This document shows, piece by piece, positions 25,694 through 34,723 of a stretch of 64,000 nucleotides of DNA. The notes beneath the pieces were generated by a model. That model saw only the letters and a program-made list of their open reading frames with translations. It made no database searches and was not told the DNA's origin. The stretch comes from Cupriavidus metallidurans CH34 (GTDB lineage Bacteria; Pseudomonadota; Gammaproteobacteria; Burkholderiales; Burkholderiaceae): positions 806,001-870,000 of the forward strand of contig NC_007974.2 in NCBI RefSeq assembly GCF_000196015.1. Direction: 5' to 3'. Positions within the stretch are counted from its first letter, which is position 1; every line of letters starts with the position of its first letter. Both the position numbers and the translations under genes were made by a program.

Positions 25694-26581
25694 ATGCCAA
25701 TGACGTCCAGTGTGACCATCAATCAGTTGCGCCATTTTCTGCTGGTCGTGGAACATGGCGGATTCCGCCCCGCGGCGGGCGAAGCGTTCCGGTCGCAGCC
25801 GGCACTGTCGCGGTCCATCAAGGAGCTTGAACAACGCCTGGGCGGCGCGCTGTTCGAGCCGGGCCGCGCGGATGTCACACAGCTTGGCGCAGCCTGTCTG
25901 CCGTACGCGCGAGACCTGATCGATCACTTCGATCGCGCGGTTGGCGCGATGCAGCGACTAGCGGACAGGGAGGAGGGGACGCTAGCCATTGCCTCGGTGC
26001 CTACCATTGCTACCCAGTGGCTTCCGGAGCTTATCCGCCGCTATATCGAGCGCTACCCGAAGATCGAGATTCGGGTGCTCGATGATCATTCTCGTAATAT
26101 CCAGGCGATGGTTCTGGCTGGCGAGGTGGACTTTGGCCTCTGCAGCCGTGTCGGCAACGACACGCGGCTGCGGTTCCAGTCATTGATCAAGGACAGCTTC
26201 GGACTGGTTTGCCGTGTTGATCACCCACTTGCGAACCGACGCACGGTGCGATGGAGTGAGATCGCCAGCCTGCCGATGATCGGGACTGTGGCGCACAAGC
26301 AGATCGAGGGCGTACCGGAAATGGAGCTGTTGGCAGGCAGCCATCTGTTCGTCTCGAACATGCTGTCGCTGATTGCGATGCTTGAAGAAGGGCTTGGCGT
26401 GACCATACTGCCTTCGCTCGGCGTGCCATCCAATGCCCGGGATCTCGTCTTCGTGCCGCTGACAGGGCCCAAGGTTCACCGTGAACTTGGCATTCTTTCC
26501 CTGCGCAGCAGATCCCTGAGTCCCGCAGCGGCGCCGATGGCGGATATGTTGCTCGAACACGCGCTGGTTGCGAATCGCTGA
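25694..26581 (+). CDS. LysR-family transcriptional regulator
   Basis: A 295-residue LysR regulator: N-terminal helix-turn-helix (INQLRHFLLVVEHGGFRPAA, then SQPALSRSIKELEQRLGG) and an effector-binding domain from about residue 90. The start at 25694 gives the usual N-terminal length; 25664 is possible. It lies 88 bases after the Crp/Fnr gene on the same strand and completes this catabolic cluster. Confidence 0.92.
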   Translation: MPMTSSVTINQLRHFLLVVEHGGFRPAAGEAFRSQPALSRSIKELEQRLGGALFEPGRADVTQLGAACLPYARDLIDHFDRAVGAMQRLADREEGTLAIASVPTIATQWLPELIRRYIERYPKIEIRVLDDHSRNIQAMVLAGEVDFGLCSRVGNDTRLRFQSLIKDSFGLVCRVDHPLANRRTVRWSEIASLPMIGTVAHKQIEGVPEMELLAGSHLFVSNMLSLIAMLEEGLGVTILPSLGVPSNARDLVFVPLTGPKVHRELGILSLRSRSLSPAAAPMADMLLEHALVANR

Positions 26582-26912
26582 GCCACCACCCTAGGCGAGT
26601 ACATATCCTGCACCACCGCGAGATACAGCCAACCTTGGTCCATGTGTGATGTGCGGGGCCAAGGCTTGGCTCGTTCGATCATCCGTAGGGCGGTTATCCA
26701 TGAACGTGCGCTGTGGTCGTCAGCTGCGCGGTGCGCTGGTATTTTCGGTTAATTTTTGGCCTGCATGACAGCGACGAGCTGCTGTGTGAGCGTGGTGTCT
26801 CTCACGGTGGGGTCCTATGGAAGGCGGGAATCAGTGAGAACCTCTCGGGGACCTTCGTGTCCATACGTCAAGACGTAGGCCGATTTCTTCAACAACCATG
26901 AAGGGGAAATAA
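26582..26912. other. Intergenic region with IS3 scrap
   Basis: Apart from the short transposase scrap at 26584-26682, no gene is supported. A purine-rich GAAGGGGA at the right end is the ribosome binding site of the next gene. Confidence 0.4.
26584..26682 (-). pseudogene. IS3-family OrfB fragment
   Basis: The minus strand encodes DQGWLYLAVVQDMYSPRVV, which resembles the conserved DEGWLYLAVVxDLFSRxVVGW segment around the second catalytic Asp of IS3-family OrfB transposases. Only about 30 codons remain, next to the end of the LysR gene. It is dead, and is the second IS3-type scrap in the window. Confidence 0.5.
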
Positions 26913-27347
26913 TTGAAGACCAATGTACTCCATCAGGTTGCGGCAGGGTTCGTGTTCGCTGCCATGTGCACTCAGACGGCGCTGGCTGGAACAACTGCTG
27001 AAACCCTATACAAGCAGTGTGCAGCCAAAGAAACGAATGCTGAGCAACGCGAATGCTATCCGGCAGCGGTAAGGCAATCGGAGGTCGAACTTGTCGCGGC
27101 CGAGAAAAAGGCGCGCGCTGCAATGGTTGATCTAGAGCGCGAAAGCGAAGGCAGTCGGTCGTTGCAACCCGTCATGGCCTTCGACAAGGCTGAGCGCGCA
27201 TACCGTGCGTTTCGAACCGCGGAAAGCAATCGCGTGGTGGCCTCCTACGGTTCCGGAAATGGCGGTGGCCTTGCCTCGTACAAAGCGACGATCGAGATGA
27301 ATCTCACGCGGATCAAGCAACTGCAGGGCGAGTCCGGGGGGCGCTAA
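26913..27347 (+). CDS. Secreted LprI-like (DUF1311) protein
   Basis: A 144-residue exported protein with a TTG start behind GAAGGGGAA. The signal peptide ends ALA, followed by a short domain like the lysozyme-inhibitor LprI N-terminal domain. It has two cysteines about 13 residues apart (QCAAKETNAEQREC) and long charged helices. The last 40 residues contain a Gly-rich patch (SGNGGGLASY). DUF1311 proteins are periplasmic; some inhibit lysozyme. Function here is by family resemblance only. It stands alone. Confidence 0.72.
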   Translation: MKTNVLHQVAAGFVFAAMCTQTALAGTTAETLYKQCAAKETNAEQRECYPAAVRQSEVELVAAEKKARAAMVDLERESEGSRSLQPVMAFDKAERAYRAFRTAESNRVVASYGSGNGGGLASYKATIEMNLTRIKQLQGESGGR

Positions 27348-27814
27348 TGGTGAGTGGCGCTGTCGCAGAATGGCATCCCAAACTCCATTGTGCGTACGCC
27401 GGATTCCGCGAGAGGCCTTTCAGCCCCGACTTCTCGAGCTTCTGGCCGATCCATAGGCGTTTCGCCCTCATGCGGCATCTGCTGCGCAATTCGCTTTACT
27501 GCAAAGACCTCGCGGCCCGCATCTCGGCGTGGCGTGAGTTCACCGAACTCACCTAAAAGCCGTCTGAGGCATGAGGCGGCGTCTCATCCCCCCCGCATCC
27601 TATGGCAGCCAAACTCCGCCAACGTGACAACGCCAGCTGATTTCATCGCACATTTTAGGCCGCGTCCTACGGAACTTCCTGTTTGCAAAGCTAATAATGC
27701 CAATTCGGGTCTCCTTACCCACGGCTAATTTTCTAGCTGTGCCATGGCCACGTTATCCGCTCATACCCAGAGGTCTGAGTTTCTGCGAAGAAATAGAATA
27801 GGAGTTTTGCCGCG
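27348..27814. other. Intergenic region before Wzz-like gene
   Basis: I see no supportable gene. Two short plus-strand frames overlap each other and lack domains. The last 100 bases become AT-richer and probably carry the promoter of the gene at 27815. Confidence 0.4.
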
Positions 27815-29005
27815 ATGGATCGGAGGGAGGGACTTGGTCAGGGCTTGGATTGGGCGGCGCTGACGAGATCGGTCGTGCGCTGGTTGGGAGCAAACAGGAA
27901 GCCGTTTTTATTAACGATGTCCATGGCATCGTTGGTACTGTTTGCCTTGATATTCTACTTCCTTCGCCCCTACCAGAGTGAAGGCTTTCTGCGAGCTAGC
28001 AGGCCCCTGACGGAGTTCAATATTCAGCGTTCGTCCTTCGAGGACAAGGACAGCTTTCGGCGCTATCTCCGGGCCAACAAGCTGACTGGCACCCCAGACG
28101 CGCAGTATCTGACGGATGTCACGGGCCCGCAACTCATGACCAAGTGGGTCAAGGTTGTTATGGCCTATACGAAGGAGGATCTCAGGTTGCTCGCCGATAT
28201 GAAGGCTCCGCTTGATTCCAGTATCCTTGGTTTCACCATTTCCTTTCGCGGGGCATCGCCAGAATCTGCCGCAGCGCGTGTGAGGTTGATGGGTGACTAC
28301 CTCAGGGATGCAATGCTTCGTCAGGGACTGCTTGACGTCATTCACCAGCGCGCCGGGGAAGTCAGGGCAGAGAAGCAGAAACTCGATAACAAGCTGATCG
28401 GCAAACGCGCTGAGCTTGAAGAGGCGACTCGCAAGCTCAACGCGCTTAAGGAGATTGCGGCGAAGTATCCCGAGGCCTCGAAGTACGAATCGCGCCAGCT
28501 ACTGTCGTCCAACACGGATGGCTCGCGCTATCTGTCTCCTGTGATGCAGCTTGTGGGTGTGGAATCGAGCATTGCAGATATTCGCAATACCCTTGTGTCG
28601 CTGGAGCGCGATGCAGCGCAAAACGATCTGCGGCTTAAGTTCTATGTGGGGGCGGAGAAGATCAACCCCTCCGTGAAATCAGGAGAGGAGTTGTTTAAGG
28701 ACTTCAAGGACTTGCGCGCGGAGACTTTCAAGGACGTACGCCTTGACGATGATCGGGTGCGCGAAGTGGTCAACGGGATCGATCTGCTGGCGGAGACACT
28801 GCAGACGAAGTACCTCGTGAATACGCGCTTCACATCGGGGCCGTCACTTCCTGACCGTCGATCCGGGCCGGGGATAGGCCTGATGCTGGCCTTCTCATTG
28901 GTATTCGGTGTGATCTTCGCTGGTGTGGCATTCGTCGCGCGTGGCTGGATGCGTGGCGTAATGAGGATTGAGAGCCTTGCGGCTCCGGGTGTTCGCTCTT
29001 ACTGA
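27815..29005 (+). CDS. Wzz/FepE-type polysaccharide chain-length protein
   Basis: A 396-residue inner-membrane protein laid out like polysaccharide co-polymerases. A short cytoplasmic start is followed by a membrane segment (about 33-53, LLTMSMASLVLFALIFYFL). A large periplasmic part follows, with a coiled-coil-like stretch (about 175-225, rich in K/E). A second membrane segment lies near the C-terminus (about 352-375). A proline/glycine-rich motif before the second segment (PSLPDRRSGPGIG) fits the family. Such proteins set O-antigen or capsule chain length with a Wzy polymerase, but no glycosyltransferase or Wzy gene is near, so its partner polymer is unknown. Confidence 0.75.
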   Translation: MDRREGLGQGLDWAALTRSVVRWLGANRKPFLLTMSMASLVLFALIFYFLRPYQSEGFLRASRPLTEFNIQRSSFEDKDSFRRYLRANKLTGTPDAQYLTDVTGPQLMTKWVKVVMAYTKEDLRLLADMKAPLDSSILGFTISFRGASPESAAARVRLMGDYLRDAMLRQGLLDVIHQRAGEVRAEKQKLDNKLIGKRAELEEATRKLNALKEIAAKYPEASKYESRQLLSSNTDGSRYLSPVMQLVGVESSIADIRNTLVSLERDAAQNDLRLKFYVGAEKINPSVKSGEELFKDFKDLRAETFKDVRLDDDRVREVVNGIDLLAETLQTKYLVNTRFTSGPSLPDRRSGPGIGLMLAFSLVFGVIFAGVAFVARGWMRGVMRIESLAAPGVRSY

Positions 29006-29097
29006 TCGGCTACGTACGTGATGCAGACTCGTAGCCGCGGCATCCTGGGCGTTGTCATGCGCGCTGCCATGATCAGGCTTATGGTCTACGGGAAATC

Positions 29098-29505
29098 ATG
29101 ACCGTGCATCCAACCCGCATTGCCGCGCAGCGCATCCTGGCGGTGCTGCAGCAGGGCAGGATTCTTAGCCGGATTGACATGATGCAGATGGGGCTGGTTG
29201 CAACGCCACGCGAAGCCGAAGGAGCACTGGAGATCCTCCGGGCGGCCGGCACAATCCGTCGCAGCCGGGTAAGCGCCAGCTGTGCGGCGAAAGATACCCG
29301 CTACGAAGCCACAGGCTTCACTCTTCGGGAACCGAGGCCGAAGCCCTCAGCAGCGAGCTTCGATGCCTTGCTTCAGGTCTGGCACATTGCGTTACCCAAG
29401 GCGCCGCGCCGCGGCCATGTCCGGGATATGTTCGCCCAGGAGGAGAAGCGGTACCTGGCCGAAGAACTTGAACTCGGCACGAATGGCGAGAACAGACAAG
29501 GCTGA
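29098..29505 (+). CDS. Small basic protein, possible winged-helix DNA-binding protein
   Basis: A 135-residue protein I do not recognise by name. The first 70 residues (RIAAQRILAVLQQGRILSR, MMQMGLVATPREAEGALEIL, RAAGTIRRSRV) look like a winged helix: helix, turn, helix then a basic strand. The rest is hydrophilic and ends in charged helices (MFAQEEKRYLAEELELG). There is no signal peptide or membrane segment. It follows the Wzz-like gene by 92 bases and could be co-transcribed. Confidence 0.55.
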   Translation: MTVHPTRIAAQRILAVLQQGRILSRIDMMQMGLVATPREAEGALEILRAAGTIRRSRVSASCAAKDTRYEATGFTLREPRPKPSAASFDALLQVWHIALPKAPRRGHVRDMFAQEEKRYLAEELELGTNGENRQG

Positions 29506-30641
29506 GAACAGAGCCCACAAGGTGAGCGACGGGCGGTGGCCGTTGGACGCCGCAGAATTGCCAACAATCGACGCGCCGGGGTCAAATGTCCCTGAGCTTC
29601 AGTCTCTGCTCTGTCTGCACCGTGCGACTTGCTTGATTGTAGAAACGAGCTCATCAGGATCAGATCTGAACGACTTCGCATGTCCCATCGTCGCTGCCGT
29701 GGGCGTGGCGCCGAACATGGTGGTTTCCAGGTGGGGTAAATCTCCGGACCACGACAAGCAAGAGTATCCACGCCATTGGACTATGCCTCGGCGGTTGCGT
29801 CGGAACGGGCCGCCAACTCGCAGTCACACTCTGTGTGGTCCCTCTCGCTGGCCGCTTCGCCGCCGTCCAGCATTAGGTCCGGGCTGGCTTCCATGATCTG
29901 GTTGATACCTTGACTTCCCCTCCGGGGTTTAGCCCGGAGGGGAAGTCAAACCGATACAGTTTGGAGAGCGCCGCTCTGCAAGCTGCGGTTGGCTAGCCTG
30001 TTGCGAGCATGTCGGCGCCGATGTCGACAGCCTGCCGACCAAAGCCCCAGCGCAGGCCATTCCTTTGCGAGCCAGGCCTGCAGGGCCGGACGGCAATGGC
30101 ATTGCTCAGTTGAAAGACTGGCGGCATACCTTTCGGCGATCTCGCGGCCGCTCAGGTCCGCAACCATGGCGTCGAGCATTCCTGTTGAAACACCGTTCTC
30201 CACGCGCTTCCCCCTCTCAAACCGGTGCAGTCATTGGCCAACTGTAGGCCATGGCCATGGTCGATCGGAGCCATGGTTGCGATCAGCGTTCGCCGCGCGT
30301 ATTCACTTCGGCAAGCATTCTCCGCGCAGTGACAGCAATCAGCCAATGGGCCTGGGCCTAATCTCGATGCCGTAGCGGCTCCAGCGCAGCCAGTCGCACG
30401 ATATGGCGCAGGCCGCCCGCATGTTTAGGTGGCTGCCTATTAAGTTTTGGAAGTGCAGTGGTTAAGCTCCGCAACGCTCGCTACAGCCGCATGGGCTGTC
30501 GCGAACATAGGCCGGGCCGAACGCTGGCACGCGTTTAGCATCCGCGAAGAGCAGTTCCTTGGGGTACTGGATAGGTTGCCGCGATTGGACAGCTCCTTCT
30601 TCGCGCGGGCATTTCAAACTCGTTGATCTTCATTCTCCAAC
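29506..30641. other. Long intergenic region upstream of fimbrial operon
   Basis: More than 1.1 kb with no supportable gene. It contains the long perfect hairpin at 29910-29949. The part next to 30642 should contain the promoter and control sites of the fimbrial operon; no ribosome binding site consensus is visible just before the pilin ATG. Confidence 0.45.
29910..29949. repeat. Long perfect hairpin (17-bp arms)
   Basis: TTGACTTCCCCTCCGGG (29910-29926), a 6-base loop GTTTAG, and the exact reverse complement at 29933-29949. There is no T-run on either side, so it is not a standard terminator. It could be a REP-like element, the end of an IS200/IS605-type element, or a structural RNA motif. 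No neighbouring gene ends within 400 bases. Confidence 0.7.
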
Positions 30642-31169
30642 ATGAAAAAACTCCTACTCTCCACGCTGGTTGTGTCCTCGCTCGGCCTAGCCTCGCAGTT
30701 TGCAGCCGCTGCCGACGGCACCATCACCTTCAACGGTCAGGTCACGTCCAATACCTGCACTATCAATGGCGGCACTCCTGACTTCACCGTCACGCTGCCG
30801 ACCGTAGCGGCCGGTACCTTGAGCGCATCGGGCAATACCGCAGGCCGTACGTCGTTCAACATCGCGCTGACCAGCTGCACGGGCAGTAGCGCACACACCT
30901 ACTTCGAAGCGGGCCCGACGACCGATTCCGCAGGCCGCCTGATGCTGACCACCGGCAGTACCGCCTCCAACGTGCAGATCCAGCTGCTCAACGGCAGTGA
31001 CCAGACGTTGGTCAAGGCCGGCTTTGCCGATGCGTCGCAGAACTCGCTATCGGCGAGCATCAGCGGGGGGTCGGCCACGCTGACGTACTACGCCGAGTAC
31101 TACGCCACAGGCGCGGCCGGTGCAGGGTCGGCCAACTCCAGCGTGATGTACACCATCGCCTACAACTAA
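30642..31169 (+). CDS. Type 1-like fimbrial major pilin
   Basis: A 175-residue chaperone-usher pilin. Signal peptide MKKLLLSTLVVSSLGLASQF, cleavage near AAA. The mature domain has the usual disulfide pair (Cys in NTCTINGG and in LTSCTGSS), the pilin strand pattern FNIALTSCTG, and a C-terminal donor-strand-accepting end YTIAYN with the penultimate Tyr two before the last residue. It is the first gene of the chaperone/usher/adhesin operon and likely builds the fibre shaft. Confidence 0.94.
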   Translation: MKKLLLSTLVVSSLGLASQFAAAADGTITFNGQVTSNTCTINGGTPDFTVTLPTVAAGTLSASGNTAGRTSFNIALTSCTGSSAHTYFEAGPTTDSAGRLMLTTGSTASNVQIQLLNGSDQTLVKAGFADASQNSLSASISGGSATLTYYAEYYATGAAGAGSANSSVMYTIAYN

Positions 31170-31240
31170 GCCGGAAACGGATGGCGGAATCTCACAGTTC
31201 TGCCATCCACCTGCTTTGGATTTGACCCTGTCTTCCTGAA

Positions 31241-31993
31241 ATGATCATGACACGCACGCGGATGATTCGATATGTCTGGACCACGACTTTGCTGCTGGTA
31301 CTCGGTCTGGCCGTTGTGTTGCAGGCCGAGGCATCGGTGGTCCTTGCCGGCACGCGCGTGATTTTTAACGCCAATGAGCGTGAGACGACGGTCAGGCTGA
31401 GCAACGAGGGCAAGGTGCCAGCGCTCACGCAGGTGTGGCTGGACAAGGGCGATCCCAAAGCGGCACCCTCGGAGATCTCCGTGCCGTTCACGGTAACACC
31501 GCCGGTATCGCGCATCGACCCTGGTAAGGGGCAGACGCTGCGGATCTTTTATACCGGTGAGGCGCTGCCGCGGGACAAGGAATCGGTCTTCTGGCTGAAC
31601 GTGCTGGAGATTCCGCCCGAAGCCAGTGGGGAGGCCAACAAGCTGCAACTGGCCTTCCGCACGCGCATCAAGCTCTTCTTCCGGCCGGCCGGGCTGGCCG
31701 GCACGGCGCAGGATGCGCCAGCCAAGACCGAGTGGCGGTTGCTGCCGGGCGGCAAGCAGGTGCAGGTTCGCAATCCAACGCCGTACTTCATCTCGTTCTC
31801 TGCTTTCGAGATCGAGGGCAATGGCAAGTCGGTGAAATTCGATGATGGCGGCATGGTCGGCCCCGGAGACACACAGGTGTTTGCGCTGAACACCGCTGCG
31901 ACTCCCGCGCCCGGCCTGAAGGTTCACTACCACGCCATCAGCGACTTTGGTGGCGCCATTGACGGAGAGGCCGCGCTCGCCGTCACTCCATGA
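31241..31993 (+). CDS. Periplasmic fimbrial chaperone (PapD/FimC-like)
   Basis: A 250-residue PapD-family chaperone. An N-terminal signal segment is followed by two immunoglobulin-like domains. Signature parts: GTRVIFNANERETTVRLSNE, the proline-rich RIDPGKGQTLRIFYTG, and LPRDKESVFWLNVLEIPP. The Arg and Lys residues that anchor subunit C-termini are plausibly in GTR and in the NKLQLAFRTRIKLFFRP strand. It delivers pilin subunits to the usher at 32107. The first Met is at 31241; a Met eight residues in is an alternative. Confidence 0.94.
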   Translation: MIMTRTRMIRYVWTTTLLLVLGLAVVLQAEASVVLAGTRVIFNANERETTVRLSNEGKVPALTQVWLDKGDPKAAPSEISVPFTVTPPVSRIDPGKGQTLRIFYTGEALPRDKESVFWLNVLEIPPEASGEANKLQLAFRTRIKLFFRPAGLAGTAQDAPAKTEWRLLPGGKQVQVRNPTPYFISFSAFEIEGNGKSVKFDDGGMVGPGDTQVFALNTAATPAPGLKVHYHAISDFGGAIDGEAALAVTP

Positions 31994-32106
31994 TGCTCTC
32001 GTCGGCTGCCTAGGGCAGCCCCTTTCCAGACTCCTTCCTTTGTGGGCAAGACCCCGGTCTGCCGATCAGGGCAGCAGTCTGTCCGCTGTTTCTATCTGAT
32101 TCCCGA

Positions 32107-34659
32107 ATGCGTCAGTCATCTCCAACTCTCCCAGTGCGCCGTCAGATCAGTCTGGCTGCGTGTCTGCTGGTAGCCAGCGCGGCCGCCATGGCCGCCGACG
32201 GCGGGAGCCTGGTGGCTGAGGCGAAGTTCAGCAGCATGTTTCTGCGCCAGTCACCCGGCGAGCAGATCGATCTGAGCCGCTTCAACCGGGGAAACGCGGC
32301 ACTGGCCGGCACTTACCGCGCCGACCTGTATGTCAACCAGACCTGGATCGGCCGCGCCGACGTGACGCTGCGCGCCGTCGACGGGAATGGCAGTAATGTC
32401 CAACCGTGCTTTGACCGGGCGCTTCTCGAGCGCATGGGGGTGGATCTGACCAAGCTCAAGCCGCAGGCCAGCGCACGCCTGGAGGGCGAGGGGGCTTGCG
32501 TCGCGTTGCCGGAGATCATCGAAGATGCAACGGCAACCTTTGATAATGGCGAGCAGCGCCTGGACGTGAGCGTGCCGCAGGCGAACATGTCGCGCCAGGC
32601 CCGCGGCTATGTGGATCCGAAGTACTGGGACGAAGGCATCAACGCCGCGCGTTTGCAGTACAACGCCAATGTGTATCACAGCGACAGCCAGGGCATCGCT
32701 TCGACCCAGGGTTACCTGGGTCTGGACGCCGGCGTGAACATCGGCGCCTGGCGTTTTCATCATCGGGGAAACTTCACACACGACCAGCAGACTGGTAATC
32801 ACTACCAGAGCGTGCAGACGAACTTGCAACGCTCGATCGTGCCGCTCAAGAGTCAGCTAGTGATTGGCGAGGCCTTCACCGATGGGTCGCTGTTCGACAG
32901 CGTGGGCTTCCGTGGCGTGCAGCTGGCCAGCGATGACCGCATGTATCCCGAGTCGCAGCGCGGTTATGCGCCGATCGTACGTGGCATTGCCCAGAGCAAC
33001 GCGCGGGTGCAGATCCGCCAGAATGGCAACATCCTCTATGACACCACGGTTTCTGCCGGTCCGTTCGAGATCAACGATCTCTATCCGACTGGCTACGGCG
33101 GTGACCTGGAAGTCAGCGTCACCGAGGCCGACGGCAGCGTGCATGTCTCGCGTGTGCCCTACGCGGCCGCCGTCAACGCGCTGCGCCCCGGTGTCACGCG
33201 CTATAGCGTCACGGCGGGCCAGTACCGCAATCCGAGCGTTCATATCTCGCCGCTCCTGCTGCAGGGCACGGTACAGCACGGTTTCACCAATCTCTTCACC
33301 GGCTACGGAGGCTTCGTGGCATCGCCTCACTACATCGCCGGCCTGTTGGGGGCAGCGCTGAACACCGACTATGGCGCCTTCGGCGCGGACATCACCCATG
33401 CCACCACGTGGCTGGTTAATGAGCCCAGCCGCAGTGGCCAGAGCGTGCGCCTTTCCTACAGCAAGCTGGTGCAGCCGACCAACACCAACCTTACGCTGGC
33501 CGCTTACCGTTACTCCAGCGGAGGCTATCTGGGTCTGGCCGACGCGATGAACCTGCGGGACCTGGATGAACGCGGCATGGCCTCTGCCATGAGTGGCATC
33601 CAGCGCGGTAGGTTCCAGGTCACTGTCAACCAGAACCTCAGGCAGGGCTGGGGCAACTTCTATCTGTCGGGTTCTGTGCAGGACTACTGGAACCGCAATG
33701 GCCGCGATACCCAGCTCCAGGCTGGGTACAACAACAGCTACAAGCGTATCAACTACGGCGTCTCGGTCTCACGCCAGCTCAACGTCACGACCAACAAGTG
33801 GGACAACCGCGTGATGCTCAACGTGGGCATCCCGCTGGGCAAGAGTCCGCGCGCGCCGTATTCGATGACCAGCCTGCAGCAGGATTCCTCGGGCAGCACC
33901 AGTCTGCACGAAACGGTGACGGGCACGCTTGGCAGGGACAACGCCGTGGCCTACGGTATCAACGTGGGCCGCAACAGCGGCAATGGGGCGGCCAGCACCA
34001 GCGTAGGTGGCAATGTGTCCTATGTATCGCCGGTGACGACGCTCAGCGCGAGTGCGAGCAGGAGCAGCAATTACACGCAGATGAGCGCAGGGCTGGCCGG
34101 CGGCATCGTGGCGTACGCGGGGGGCGTGGCGTTCACACCGAGCCTGGGCGATACGGTGGCGGTCGTGGAGGCCAAGGATGCGGCCGGCGCGCGGCTGACC
34201 AACGGCAGCGGCCTGCGCGTGGATCCTTGGGGCCATGCGGTGGTATCGAACCTGACGCCGTTTGCGCGCAATCAGGTCGAGATTGATCCACAGGGACTGC
34301 CGATGAATGTGGAGTTGAAGTCGACCATGCAGCAGGTGGCGCCGACCGCCGGGGCCATCGTGAAGCTGAAGTTCGACACCGAGAACGCCGGCCGCATGGC
34401 GATCCTCGAGGTCAGGCGTGCTGATGGCAAGCCGTTGCCGTTTGGGGCCGAGGTGCGGGACGCGGGTGGCCAGCCTGTGGGCACGGTGGGTCAGGGCGGG
34501 CGCATCATCGCGCGCGGGCTCAAGACCGACAGCGGCACCCTCAGCGTGGCGCTGGGGGAGGACGCAGCCAAATCATGCCAACTGCGCTACCAGTTGCCTC
34601 AGGAGCGGAACGACCGCCCCGCTTCGGTGGCCCTGATGCAGGCGACGTGCGCGGAATGA
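32107..34659 (+). CDS. Fimbrial outer-membrane usher (FimD/PapC-like)
   Basis: An 850-residue outer-membrane usher that recruits chaperone-subunit complexes and secretes the fibre. After the signal peptide (ends AAAMA) come the N-terminal periplasmic domain (FNRGNAALAGTYRADLYVNQ), a 24-strand barrel with the plug (PIVRGIAQSNARVQIRQNG, NDLYPTGYGGDLEVSVTEADG), and two C-terminal domains ending with the disulfide pair (SCQLRYQLP and ATCAE). The length is typical. It forms the assembly platform for the pilin and tip subunit on either side. Confidence 0.96.
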   Translation: MRQSSPTLPVRRQISLAACLLVASAAAMAADGGSLVAEAKFSSMFLRQSPGEQIDLSRFNRGNAALAGTYRADLYVNQTWIGRADVTLRAVDGNGSNVQPCFDRALLERMGVDLTKLKPQASARLEGEGACVALPEIIEDATATFDNGEQRLDVSVPQANMSRQARGYVDPKYWDEGINAARLQYNANVYHSDSQGIASTQGYLGLDAGVNIGAWRFHHRGNFTHDQQTGNHYQSVQTNLQRSIVPLKSQLVIGEAFTDGSLFDSVGFRGVQLASDDRMYPESQRGYAPIVRGIAQSNARVQIRQNGNILYDTTVSAGPFEINDLYPTGYGGDLEVSVTEADGSVHVSRVPYAAAVNALRPGVTRYSVTAGQYRNPSVHISPLLLQGTVQHGFTNLFTGYGGFVASPHYIAGLLGAALNTDYGAFGADITHATTWLVNEPSRSGQSVRLSYSKLVQPTNTNLTLAAYRYSSGGYLGLADAMNLRDLDERGMASAMSGIQRGRFQVTVNQNLRQGWGNFYLSGSVQDYWNRNGRDTQLQAGYNNSYKRINYGVSVSRQLNVTTNKWDNRVMLNVGIPLGKSPRAPYSMTSLQQDSSGSTSLHETVTGTLGRDNAVAYGINVGRNSGNGAASTSVGGNVSYVSPVTTLSASASRSSNYTQMSAGLAGGIVAYAGGVAFTPSLGDTVAVVEAKDAAGARLTNGSGLRVDPWGHAVVSNLTPFARNQVEIDPQGLPMNVELKSTMQQVAPTAGAIVKLKFDTENAGRMAILEVRRADGKPLPFGAEVRDAGGQPVGTVGQGGRIIARGLKTDSGTLSVALGEDAAKSCQLRYQLPQERNDRPASVALMQATCAE

Positions 34660-34723
34660 GGATCAAGTCAATCGTGACAGATCAGATCATGAAACCCGCT
34701 TGGAACCAATTGCGATTGAGAGG

